Source: Nitrospirota bacterium (lineage in GTDB: Bacteria; Nitrospirota; Thermodesulfovibrionia; SZUA-242). From it: a stretch of DNA of 64,000 nt. The stretch lies in contig JACRHH010000005.1 in assembly GCA_016212095.1 (NCBI GenBank), forward strand, positions 1 to 64,000, given 5' to 3'. The translations under genes and the position numbers were made by a program. Under the pieces are notes generated by a model. It ran no database searches. It was not told the DNA's origin and worked only from the letters and a program-made list of their open reading frames with translations. Shown here piece after piece: positions 48,201 to 55,425 of the stretch (positions are counted from its first letter, which is position 1; the number at the start of each line of letters is the position of its first letter).

Positions 48201-48597
48201 AAACTGCCACCGCGCGGACGTCTATGGCACTGGATCAGGTGTGACAGGGTTTAACACCGTGCCTGCAAACCGTTCGCTCAGCGCGATTCAGCATTACAGC
48301 GCATTCCCGATTTCCGGCGACCCGTGCGGACGTTCATCGCTGGAAGGACAGGGCAACACGCAGCGTGTCGGTTGCTATAACTGCCACGGCGGCATGCGCG
48401 TGACAGGCGGTCTGCATGGAACCAACAGGGCAGTATCGGCGGTCTCCGGTTCGCCGATAACCGGCTGGACGGGCGCTTCCACAGGCTTCGTGAACGGTGA
48501 CGCATGGTCTCAGCAGCCCACGAACACAGGCTGTTACGCAAGCAACACCGGCGCAACCACATGGAGCACCTGTAACAAGGGCACGCATAACAACTAG
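45208..48597 (+). CDS. multiheme c-type cytochrome (about 13 potential hemes) with N-terminal beta domains and Fn3
   Basis: Product of 1129 residues. ATG 45208 is preceded by a perfect AGGAGG (45195-45200), which decides the start; the frame opens further upstream inside the previous gene. The signal core (VFMTVLALVMMFSLAYV) follows about 50 extra residues. Residues about 75-440 form beta-sandwich domains without heme sites; a fibronectin type III domain follows (about 440-530, TNGTAYYYKIFAKDSNGNYS). The C-terminal half holds 10 CXXCH, one CX4CH (CNNTVCH) and two CX3CH (CNGACH, CDSACH), with a repeated DGNIQMNS...CHAND-A-HRL unit. As the last gene of the operon with adhesive-type domains, it could dock the system to surfaces or other cytochromes (inference). 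Confidence 0.9.
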   Translation: MIAKNIYMDNKRHEVTIMAKGIEIMNGNEVRSEMMGLGWMGLFSGRSFARSVFMTVLALVMMFSLAYVDNAFAATNSYYVTSQASSWGVGADGAITWTALADTTATGTNVNRMGTTTTAPTGTTRYRCSQSASGTYTNVELMRYYTPAYTSAQTLSANITFHVDAYMRTTGTSASFAVSLYDYNPAGASGNGVQIGTTQTVTMSASSTALQSFNGNFANTSYSIVSGHRLEVRMLMSSNASRPALLLGQAASATPSGNVYITVTETAGGNTTTVGNGTEPGNASVAPGGAATMLDAFTLQTSTGTDSVTAATVTLAAGTNAALSLVEITNDAGSTVYGSAANPASTTVAITLSTPITATATSTQYKVRVTPKAHASMPAVPGSSYSVTGTVTALTSTNTKTYSDAGSSTVTVDNLSPSNPTGLSGTAGDTQVALTWTNPADADFSEVVVLRKSVSAITDTPVEGTAYVAPAALGASTIVYSGALQSFTDTGLTNGTAYYYKIFAKDSNGNYSSAGLAAGPYSPVAPPCTITTCTGCHANPPADGTRNATTGAVVGSHSKHVTTLGLTCNDCHIDSSLYTTGHRNTNVEMAAAIRSGTYSKGASFAQVSNPTTGTCNNTVCHYSASPSWGSAGPLACNSCHGYPPVGAGVVNHGFADNGATLIANHDGCMWCHLTKDSGTGTHQSHANYSATTMHTDGNIQMNSAVSYDTVTRGCNGACHANDAAHRLPTASGKTVVAVAGDAPTACNSCHGYPPTNLTSHASGATAVNHANFADGGAAITSQHDQCVTCHGTKDSGTSTHAPYATYNPTTMHRDGNIQMNSTTVYNSTNFGCDSACHANDATHRLTDSALPVAAFAGSSGSCEACHDSTTPATGAPGVYPAQFNPTTMTGGVHRVAGAGTVTPKSTKITAGTILFVTNPWMGAVTKDSVMTCSDCHDTNGPDGLGVHKSGRSITDTYYLLRYVNNTINTTQSGTAMGAPNNTLANIATTASTKENLCINCHRADVYGTGSGVTGFNTVPANRSLSAIQHYSAFPISGDPCGRSSLEGQGNTQRVGCYNCHGGMRVTGGLHGTNRAVSAVSGSPITGWTGASTGFVNGDAWSQQPTNTGCYASNTGATTWSTCNKGTHNN

Positions 48598-48618
48598 GCG
48601 TTGAAGCGCACAAAACAG

Positions 48619-48648
48619 AAGGGCGGCCCGCAATGGCCGCCCTTTTGC
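48619..48648 (+). terminator. intrinsic terminator of the giant cytochrome operon
   Basis: AAGGGCGGCC (48619-48628) and GGCCGCCCTT (48635-48644) form a perfect 10-bp stem with a 6-base loop, followed by TT beyond the stem. It lies 22 bp after the last cytochrome stop. Confidence 0.85.
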
Positions 48649-48679
48649 GTGAAGGCTACCAAGACAATGCGCTTTTGAC

Positions 48680-48685
48680 TATAAT
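48680..48685 (+). promoter_or_regulatory. -10 element before the DUF2442 cassette
   Basis: A perfect TATAAT at 48680-48685 predicts transcription from about 48692, at the ATG of the next gene (48691). No good -35 is visible and there is no ribosome-binding site, so a leaderless message is possible. Confidence 0.45.
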
Positions 48686-48690
48686 TAGCA

Positions 48691-48993
48691 ATGAGCCAAG
48701 TAGAAGACGCGGAAAAGGTTGAGATTACACATGTTTTGGCAAATGTAACTTGCAAGGATAGCCAAATCATCATCAAAATGGGCAGCGGCATGGAAATAAG
48801 GTTTCCTGTAGCCAATAACATACGGCTTGCGCGAGGCACAAGCGAGCAACTGAACAATATTGAAATCTCACCATATGGTCTTCACTGGCCTGATCTGGAT
48901 GAAGATTTATCCTTTCGCGGTCTCCTTGAGGGCGACTATGGTCAGTTTGCCGGAGGCCGAACCTGCCCGCGCAGTCTGGAACGGTTCGGGTGA
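48691..48993 (+). CDS. DUF2442 domain protein
   Basis: Product of 100 residues with the DUF2442 pattern: a beta-rich N-terminus and ISPYGLHWPDLDEDLSFRGL near residue 60, followed by a short tail (GGRTCPRSLERFG). DUF2442 proteins are commonly paired with DUF4160 proteins, an arrangement resembling a toxin-antitoxin module, but activity is not established. It lies 3 bp before the DUF4160 gene. Confidence 0.75.
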   Translation: MSQVEDAEKVEITHVLANVTCKDSQIIIKMGSGMEIRFPVANNIRLARGTSEQLNNIEISPYGLHWPDLDEDLSFRGLLEGDYGQFAGGRTCPRSLERFG

Positions 48994-48996
48994 ACT

Positions 48997-49233
48997 ATGC
49001 CGACGGTGCTTGAGAGTGGCCCATATAGCTTTGTATTTTTCGGTTCCGACAAGGGCGAGCCACCTCACATTCATGTGAAACGAGAGCGACGAATCGCCAA
49101 GTTTTGGCTCGACCCGGTTGCGCTGGCAAAAAATCGTGGCTTTCCGGGACATGAACTGAACCGTATTGCTAGTCTTGTTGCGCAGCACGAGTCCGTTTTC
49201 TTGGAGGCATGGCATGAGTACTTTGGTGCTTGA
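48997..49233 (+). CDS. DUF4160 domain protein
   Basis: Product of 78 residues: MPTVLESGPYSFVFFGSDKGEPPHIHVKRE is typical of DUF4160 (F-S-D-EPPHIHV core), with a helical C-terminus (HELNRIASLVAQHESVFLEAW). It is sandwiched between two DUF2442 genes, overlapping the second by 20 bp, so the three are translationally linked. A toxin-like role is suspected from context only. Confidence 0.8.
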   Translation: MPTVLESGPYSFVFFGSDKGEPPHIHVKRERRIAKFWLDPVALAKNRGFPGHELNRIASLVAQHESVFLEAWHEYFGA

Positions 49234-49519
49234 AACAGAACCTATCGCGGTGGGAGTTACAGTAACGGACGATGACCTGTCCATTGATCTTTCCGATGGT
49301 CGCCGTATTGTTGTGCCATTGGCTTGGTATCCCCGTTTGCTGCATGCTTCCGGCACGGAGCGGCGGCACTGGCAATTATTGGGAGATGGCTATGCGATCG
49401 AGTGGCCCGACCTTGATGAGCATATTGGCATGGAGGGATTACTGGCCGGACGGCCCAGCGGCGAGAGTCCGCAGTCGCTCAATAGCTGGCTGGCTTCGCG
49501 TCGTCTGCATTCCGGATAA
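49214..49519 (+). CDS. DUF2442 domain protein (second copy)
   Basis: Product of 101 residues from ATG 49214, chosen because GGAGG (49203-49207) lies just upstream within the DUF4160 gene. The core SDGRRIVVPLAWYPRLLHAS and AIEWPDLDEHIGMEGLLAG is typical. It differs considerably from the copy at 48691, so the cassette is not a simple recent duplication. Confidence 0.8.
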   Translation: MSTLVLETEPIAVGVTVTDDDLSIDLSDGRRIVVPLAWYPRLLHASGTERRHWQLLGDGYAIEWPDLDEHIGMEGLLAGRPSGESPQSLNSWLASRRLHSG

Positions 49520-49534
49520 AACATCAGGTCGGCA

Positions 49535-50299
49535 ATGCAGCAAATAATTCACGTTGTCCGCAAGGAACTCCGCCAGTATGTCTATTCCCCCATAGCCTAC
49601 ATTACGGCTGGAGTTTTTCACGCGATACTCGGCTTTTTCTTCTATAACTCGCTTGTCACGTACTCACGCAACGTTGTGGCAATGTCGGGAAAAGGGCTGC
49701 CGACCGAGGCGTTCACGCCCACAACCATCATCATGCAGTCGATGTGGTTCAGCATGGGAACCATATTTTTGCTTCTCACGCCGCTGATCACCATGCGCCT
49801 CGTTGCCGAGGAGAAGCGGGCCGGAACAATGGAGCTTCTGCTGACCTCGCCGCTTTCGCTTGCCGACATCCTGCTTGGCAAGTACATCGCCGCAATGGTT
49901 GTGTACGCAACGATTATCCTCATGACGCTATACATGCCGGTTGCGCTTGGAATATTCTCGCAGGTGAACTGGGCGCATGTGGCAGCCGGATACGCCGGTC
50001 TGCTTCTTCTGGGCGGCGCGATGGTTGCGGTTGGGCTTTTTGCCTCAACCGTGACCGAAAAGCAGGTTGTGGCGGCTGTGATCTCGATAGGCATTCTGGT
50101 GATGCTCTGGTTCATCGGCGGCGGCATCGGCGCTGCTAATCTGCGCGTGACCTCATTCCTGCGTGACATCTCGCTGTATGCGCCGTTTGAGAACATGACG
50201 CGCGGCCTGCTCGACATGCGCGACATCGTTGTGCTGGTCAGCTACCCGGTGTTCATGCTGTTTCTGTCTCATCGGGCGCTGGAATCGGGCAGGTGGTAG
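49535..50299 (+). CDS. ABC-2 type permease, GldF-like
   Basis: Product of 254 residues with about six membrane helices. VVRKELRQYVYSPIAYI starts the protein, RLVAEEKRAGTMELLLTSPLS is the characteristic coupling region of this ABC-2 permease group, and it ends ALESGRW. It should work with a GldG-like partner (next gene) and a GldA-like ATPase, here encoded at 55422. In non-gliding bacteria the exported substrate is unknown. Confidence 0.85.
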   Translation: MQQIIHVVRKELRQYVYSPIAYITAGVFHAILGFFFYNSLVTYSRNVVAMSGKGLPTEAFTPTTIIMQSMWFSMGTIFLLLTPLITMRLVAEEKRAGTMELLLTSPLSLADILLGKYIAAMVVYATIILMTLYMPVALGIFSQVNWAHVAAGYAGLLLLGGAMVAVGLFASTVTEKQVVAAVISIGILVMLWFIGGGIGAANLRVTSFLRDISLYAPFENMTRGLLDMRDIVVLVSYPVFMLFLSHRALESGRW

Positions 50300-50303
50300 C
50301 GGT

Positions 50304-51641
50304 ATGAAACCGCTGGAAGGAATAACCCGGATAGTCGCCATGCGCTCGGCGCATCAGAGAATCAACACGGCTGTCATGATAGCACTTGTCGCTTTCATCC
50401 TGGTGCTGGCGAACCTTATTGCCCGGCAGTTCTATTTTCGTATCGACGCTTCGGCCACCGGACGTTATTCGCTCTCGAAACATGGCGAGGCGGCTGCAAG
50501 AGCGGTCAAGTCTGAAACGACGCTCTATTTCTTCGGAAGCGAAAATTCGCCTGAATTTGGCAGGGCGCGCGATCTGCTTGAGAGCAGCCGCTACGCAAAC
50601 CGCAATATATCATACGAAATGCACGATCTTGACCGTTCTCCTGTTCTTGCGGGCGAGCTGGGCGTTACCGGCTACAATACTCTGGTTGCAGTATCGGATG
50701 GGCGCCGCTTTTCGATGTCGGGATCGAGCGAGGACGCCGTGACAATGCTGCTTGTGCGCGCATCGAGGCGCAAGATGCCGGCTGTTGGCTTTCTGGCCGG
50801 ACACGGCGAGCGCGCCATGGATGGCCGGGAACGCTCCGGTTACGGTTTCGCGGCGGAAAGGCTTCGCTCGGTCGGTTACGAACTGAAGGCTGTCGATCTT
50901 TCCGCTTCAGGCAATATCCCGCCCGATGTCGATCTTGTCGTTATGGCCGGGCCGGTTTCGGCTCTGTTCGATCAGGAGCTTGCGGCAATCGAGCGATATG
51001 CGGCATCCGGCGGCAGGCTGCTTGTGATGGCGGAAGCGCCTGAGCCTTCAAGGAAAGTCCTTTCGATGTTTGGCGTGTTAATCAGCGAGCAGACGGTGAA
51101 TGACAGCGTGTTCGCGCCGGGGGCCGGGCCGTCGTCGCCGATGATAACCGCTTATGCTGAAAACCCGGTCACAGCCGGAATCGGATCCGGGGCGATATTC
51201 CCAAGCGTTCACGCGCTTGCCGGAGAACCGGGCGATGAACGCTTCAGGGCTGTGATTGCAACATCCGGTGAAAGCTGGCTCGACATGGATGGAAATGCTT
51301 CGCGCGAAGATGGCGAAAAAGCCGCTTCATACGCCATCGCCGCCGCAGTCGTTGGCGACGGCGGCAAGCCGAAGGCGGTTCTGTTTGGCGACGCCGATTT
51401 CGCGTCGAACGCTTACATTGTGAACGAGGCGAACGCCGGAATGTTCCTGAACGCCGTCGAGTGGCTCAGTTACGGCGAGGCGAGCGCGTTGGCGTCTCCG
51501 TCATCGCAGGGCAGGGCGTTCGTCCCGATGTTCGTGACCGACGATCAGGCGCGGATAGTGCGGACATTTGGCGCGATTGGAATTCCGGCGGTTATTGCCT
51601 TGGCCGGATTCGCCGTATGGTTTCGGAGGCGCGGGCTGTGA
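50304..51641 (+). CDS. GldG-like ABC transporter accessory protein
   Basis: Product of 445 residues from ATG 50304 (AGGTGG upstream), 4 bp after the permease stop. One N-terminal helix (TAVMIALVAFILVLANLIA), a large periplasmic domain with YSLSKHGEAAARAVKSETTLYF and GFLAGHGERAMDG, and a C-terminal helix (IPAVIALAGFAVWF). This is the architecture of GldG/IFT52-like partners of GldF. It overlaps the next start (GTGA). Confidence 0.85.
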   Translation: MKPLEGITRIVAMRSAHQRINTAVMIALVAFILVLANLIARQFYFRIDASATGRYSLSKHGEAAARAVKSETTLYFFGSENSPEFGRARDLLESSRYANRNISYEMHDLDRSPVLAGELGVTGYNTLVAVSDGRRFSMSGSSEDAVTMLLVRASRRKMPAVGFLAGHGERAMDGRERSGYGFAAERLRSVGYELKAVDLSASGNIPPDVDLVVMAGPVSALFDQELAAIERYAASGGRLLVMAEAPEPSRKVLSMFGVLISEQTVNDSVFAPGAGPSSPMITAYAENPVTAGIGSGAIFPSVHALAGEPGDERFRAVIATSGESWLDMDGNASREDGEKAASYAIAAAVVGDGGKPKAVLFGDADFASNAYIVNEANAGMFLNAVEWLSYGEASALASPSSQGRAFVPMFVTDDQARIVRTFGAIGIPAVIALAGFAVWFRRRGL

Positions 51642-52999
51642 GATACAGGACAACATTGGCGCTTTTTGTTGTGGCGGCGCTTGTGGGCGGTTTTTATTTC
51701 CTGCATCTGAAACCCTCAATGCTCGAAAAACGAGCGCTTGAGGATTTTGAAAAACGTTTCTTTCGGGTAAATCAGGATGACGTCAGGCTTATCCGCATCG
51801 GATTCGACGGCGGAAACACGGATGTTGCCCGCAGCGAAAAGGACGTCTGGATTGTCGGCGGACGTTATATGGCGGATATGGCGTCCATCCAGCGTTTCTT
51901 CGAGGCGCTGTCAACCGGGCGCGCGCTCAAGGTTGTGGGCGGTCAGGCAGACAAGGACAAGTTCGGTTTCGGAAAGCCGTTGGCGACGGTGACGCTCGGA
52001 TCGAAGACGAAATCCGACAGACTCGAAATCGGCGGCGAAAACCCCGCAAAAACAGGCAATTACGCCTATGCCGAAAGCATCGGCAAAATCTTTCTGGTCA
52101 ACAGCTCCCTGGCGAAGGAGCTTCGGCTTGGCCTGTTTGAACTGCGCGAAAAGCGGTTTTTCCTGCACGATCCGAAATCCATAGGGCGGGTTGTGATCAG
52201 GCGCGAAGGCGGTCTTGTCGATATTTCGAGGGATGGCGACGGCTGGATCATGGCATCGCCGTTGAAGGCGCGCGCGGGCGATGCCGAGGTGGAAAACCTT
52301 CTGGATACGCTCACATCGCAGCGGGCCGAGGGTTTTGTCGAATGGAGCCGCGAGTATGAATCGCTGCCCCGCCGCATGGTTGTGGAGCTTTACGACCGCA
52401 ACATGGGCAGGCTCGATCTGGCCGACATGTTTTTCTGGGGTTCCGAATGGTACAAGGGCATACTGGTTCACCGGGGCGGATCGTCGGAGGCCGCGCGTAT
52501 GCGGCGCGAGTTCTGGAACATGCTTGAGGCCGACGCGTCATCGTACATGCGCCGAAGCCTGTTTATCGCCGAATCCGATGAAATTACCCGTATAAAGATT
52601 GTCAGGATCGACGGCAAGACGAATATTCTTGAAAAAGCATCATCCGGCTGGCGGCTTGACGGCGCTGCCGTTAAAGACCGGAAAGCGGTTGAGCTGGTGG
52701 AAATGCTGGCTTCATGGCAGGCAAAAAAACTGATAAACGACAACAGGCTGCCCGGCAAGGCTCAGTTCTCGGTCGAGATAACTACAGCCCGTGGCGCAAG
52801 CAGGGTGGATATAACGAATTTCAACATGGATCATGAGGTATCATCTGGTGGACTGGGCCTTCCGTCCGGAGAAAAAGGCGAGGGCCGGAAAGTGGATTTC
52901 TTTCTGGCAGTCGGGAGCGACCTGCGGCAGGGCGCGGTTGTAAGCTCTCTGGACATGGAGACAATTGCGAAACTGCTGGAAGGACTTAAGGGTGAATAA
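51638..52999 (+). CDS. DUF4340 membrane-anchored protein
   Basis: Product of 453 residues from GTG 51638, overlapping the stop of the GldG-like gene by four bases, with GGAGG at 51624-51628. A single N-terminal helix (LALFVVAALVGGFYFLHL) is followed by two DUF4340-type repeats (KDVWIVGGRYMADMASIQRF, then SSGWRLDGAAVKDRKAVELV). DUF4340 proteins regularly follow gldFG; their function is unknown. It overlaps the next gene start by 8 bases. Confidence 0.82.
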   Translation: MRYRTTLALFVVAALVGGFYFLHLKPSMLEKRALEDFEKRFFRVNQDDVRLIRIGFDGGNTDVARSEKDVWIVGGRYMADMASIQRFFEALSTGRALKVVGGQADKDKFGFGKPLATVTLGSKTKSDRLEIGGENPAKTGNYAYAESIGKIFLVNSSLAKELRLGLFELREKRFFLHDPKSIGRVVIRREGGLVDISRDGDGWIMASPLKARAGDAEVENLLDTLTSQRAEGFVEWSREYESLPRRMVVELYDRNMGRLDLADMFFWGSEWYKGILVHRGGSSEAARMRREFWNMLEADASSYMRRSLFIAESDEITRIKIVRIDGKTNILEKASSGWRLDGAAVKDRKAVELVEMLASWQAKKLINDNRLPGKAQFSVEITTARGASRVDITNFNMDHEVSSGGLGLPSGEKGEGRKVDFFLAVGSDLRQGAVVSSLDMETIAKLLEGLKGE

Positions 53000-54398
53000 C
53001 GGAAAGAGAATTTCCACGGTCATCTGGGATTTTGTAACATCGCGAAATGTGGCGATAGTGCTTCTTGCCGTGGTTACAATCATGCTTGCGGTTGGTGCAG
53101 TTCTGCCCAACCCGGAGCTTTTGTCGCCAGCTGACAGGGAGGCAATGCGTGTTGCAAAGCCGTTCCTGTTCATGCTCGGCGAGCGCTACAACAGCCAGAA
53201 GATGGCCACCGGCTACGTTTTCGGTCTCACCGGCATTTTTCTCATAATATCCACCAGTCTTTGCAGTATCGACAGGCTTGTCACGCGCTATCGCGCGCGC
53301 GGCAAAAAGCGGTTTGCGCTTCCGCGGGATGCGTCGCCAGAGGGGCTGATAACATTTGTTGCGGCAAGCCCGGACGCCGGATCAGTGAAACTGAATATCA
53401 TGAACTGGCTGCGGCTGCGGCGGTGGCGCGTGGCCGAATTGCCGGAAGCTTCTCGCGCCGGACTTGTGGGCTTGCGCGGCGAGGCCGGTTTCTGGGGATC
53501 GATATTCTTTCATTTCGTGCTGATAACAGCGCTCTTCGGGCTGGTGGTTTTCTATTTCGGGGCGTACCGTGGCACGCTCACCTTCACCGAGGGGCAATCG
53601 TACAAGCTGGCTGAGGAGAACTTCGCGTCGCTTGCCAGAAAGCCGGTTTGGGGGCTGAATCTGCCGGACGTCACGCTTGGCCTGATAAGGCAGTATTCGA
53701 TCTATCCGCCCGGCGATCCGTGGAACGCCGTTGATCATGTCGCCAAATTCCGCGTAACGCAGGGCGGAGCGGGTGAAACATCCGAAATCGACGTAAAGAT
53801 AAACGAGCCGCTCATGATCGACGGGAAAAAGATACTGCTTCAAACCGGCGGATTCGCGCCGAGGTTTGTTATTTCGGCTGGAGCCGATGTTTTGCGTGAT
53901 TCGTTTGTCAATCTTCAGAACATGCCGGATGACCGCATGGACGGTTTCAAAGTGGGGGGAACCGCTCTCACGGTTGAGGCGAAGGTTTATCCCGACTACT
54001 ACGAAAAGGAGAGCGGACGCCCGGCAACGCGTGGCCGTGAGGTTGTAAACCCGTTCGTGGCCATGAGGGTTTCCGACGCGGGGCGCGTGATCTTCGAGGG
54101 CGTAATTCCGGTTGGCGGCTCGGCGATAATCGGCGGATACTCGGTTGTCGTGCCGGAGATGCGGCGCTGGGTGCTGATGGAGATGGTGGGCGAGCCGGGC
54201 ATTGGGTTTTTCTTCGTTGTTTCGTTCATCGGCCTGATCGGGGTGCTGGTGCGCGTGATCGATCCGGAGGAGCGCCTCTACGTCTTCATAGACGAAGCCG
54301 AAGGCGTGGCGAGGGTGGAAATCGTGCCGTATTCGCGCCATTTTTCGGGGCTTATCAACGAAAGGGCGAAGGAGCTTGCTGAGCATGTCAAGGCGTAG
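52992..54398 (+). CDS. resB: ResB-like cytochrome c biogenesis protein (System II)
   Basis: Product of 468 residues from GTG 52992 inside the end of the DUF4340 gene. Four helices: AIVLLAVVTIMLAVGAVLP, GYVFGLTGIFLIISTSLCSI, FFHFVLITALFGLVVFYFG and GFFFVVSFIGLIGVLV, with a large periplasmic domain between the last two (KINEPLMIDGKKILLQTGG is a ResB hallmark). Together with CcsA it delivers heme and attaches it to apocytochromes on the outer face of the inner membrane. The CcsA partner is at 56936, separated by four accessory genes and the ABC ATPase. High demand is evident from the roughly 189 heme sites nearby. Confidence 0.85.
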   Translation: MNNGKRISTVIWDFVTSRNVAIVLLAVVTIMLAVGAVLPNPELLSPADREAMRVAKPFLFMLGERYNSQKMATGYVFGLTGIFLIISTSLCSIDRLVTRYRARGKKRFALPRDASPEGLITFVAASPDAGSVKLNIMNWLRLRRWRVAELPEASRAGLVGLRGEAGFWGSIFFHFVLITALFGLVVFYFGAYRGTLTFTEGQSYKLAEENFASLARKPVWGLNLPDVTLGLIRQYSIYPPGDPWNAVDHVAKFRVTQGGAGETSEIDVKINEPLMIDGKKILLQTGGFAPRFVISAGADVLRDSFVNLQNMPDDRMDGFKVGGTALTVEAKVYPDYYEKESGRPATRGREVVNPFVAMRVSDAGRVIFEGVIPVGGSAIIGGYSVVVPEMRRWVLMEMVGEPGIGFFFVVSFIGLIGVLVRVIDPEERLYVFIDEAEGVARVEIVPYSRHFSGLINERAKELAEHVKA

Positions 54399-54420
54399 GC
54401 GGGCGTTGAGGGAGGGGTAA

Positions 54421-54939
54421 ATGAAAGCACTAATGCCGGTTGAGATGATTGAGATGAAGATTTTGCTGATTCGAGGCGAGAAGGTGATGCTGGATGCTGA
54501 CATGGCGGCGCTATATGGGGTTACGACGAAAGTGCTGAACCAGGCCGTAAAGCGTAATGTGGAACGGTTTCCACGCGATTTCATGTTTCAACTGACAAAA
54601 GAAGAAAAACATGAGGTGGTCACAAACTGTGACCACCTCAGGAGATTGAAATTTTCGCCAAATCAGCCGTTTGCATTCACAGAGCACGGGGCTATAATGG
54701 CTGCTACTATTTTAAACAGTCCTGTTGCTATCCAGACAAGCGTTCATGTTGTCAGAACCTTCATTCGCCTTAGGCAGATGCTGTCCTCTAATGCGGAACT
54801 CACCCGCAAACTTGCCGACATGGAAAAAAAATACGACAGTCAGTTCAAAGTTGTCTTCGATGCGATCAGGCAACTTATGTCGCCGCCCGAAGTGAAGAAA
54901 AAGCCGATCGGTTTCAGGCCGCATGGAAAAGAAGAGTGA
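54421..54939 (+). CDS. ORF6N domain protein (phage antirepressor-like)
   Basis: Product of 172 residues. Residues about 10-100 form an ORF6N domain: ILLIRGEKVMLDADMAALYG, then LNQAVKRNVERFPRDFMFQL and AFTEHGAIMAA. A coiled-coil-like C-terminus (LTRKLADMEKKYDSQF) follows. Such proteins are usually phage- or element-derived DNA-binding regulators. It sits between resB and a lipoprotein gene in an otherwise membrane-protein operon, so it looks like an inserted accessory gene. Confidence 0.88.
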   Translation: MKALMPVEMIEMKILLIRGEKVMLDADMAALYGVTTKVLNQAVKRNVERFPRDFMFQLTKEEKHEVVTNCDHLRRLKFSPNQPFAFTEHGAIMAATILNSPVAIQTSVHVVRTFIRLRQMLSSNAELTRKLADMEKKYDSQFKVVFDAIRQLMSPPEVKKKPIGFRPHGKEE

Positions 54940-54951
54940 GTAGGCGGGAGC

Positions 54952-55425
54952 ATGTTAAATCGTAGAAGTTCAGCGTTATTCACCATGCTGTTAACAATGT
55001 CGGCGCTTATGTTCACCGCCTGCGCCGACGATGCCGTCGAACTGAAAAACACCGTGACGGCGTATAACAAGTTGTCGGTTGAGGCGCTCTCCAGACCCGA
55101 CGCCATGGTTATGGAGTTCTTTGCCACGCCCGCCGAGATAACCCGCATGGGCTCGTACATCATTTTCATTCAGAAGGATCGCAGGCTGCTGATCGGTGAA
55201 CTGGTTGACATGAAGTTTACGTTCACCGAGGTTGCATCCGACAGAAAGACCGCTTCGGTTGGCGCGAAGGAGCAATGGAAGTTCCATTTCGTTGACGAGC
55301 GCACAAGAAAACAGATCAGCCCGCTTCGCGAGGTGGCGTACGAAAGCCGGTACGATCTTGTCAGAACATCAGGGAGATGGCTTGTGGACAGGCGAAGCGC
55401 GAAGGAGATTTTGGTAAGCGAATGA
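54952..55425 (+). CDS. hypothetical lipoprotein
   Basis: Product of 157 residues, lipobox FTAC at about 24. The rest (WKFHFVDERTRKQISPLREV, YESRYDLVRTSGRWLVD) looks like a small alpha+beta NTF2- or IMS-like fold, which often ends with a strand containing GRWLVD. Its stop overlaps the ATG of the ABC ATPase gene by four bases, so it may serve the Gld-type system. Function unknown. Confidence 0.65.
   Translation: MLNRRSSALFTMLLTMSALMFTACADDAVELKNTVTAYNKLSVEALSRPDAMVMEFFATPAEITRMGSYIIFIQKDRRLLIGELVDMKFTFTEVASDRKTASVGAKEQWKFHFVDERTRKQISPLREVAYESRYDLVRTSGRWLVDRRSAKEILVSE

Noticed and set aside
53382-54584. Long minus-strand open frame opposite resB (400 codons)
   Set aside because: Shadow of the ResB reading frame; it is His/Arg-rich without domain or signal, and overlaps two real genes.
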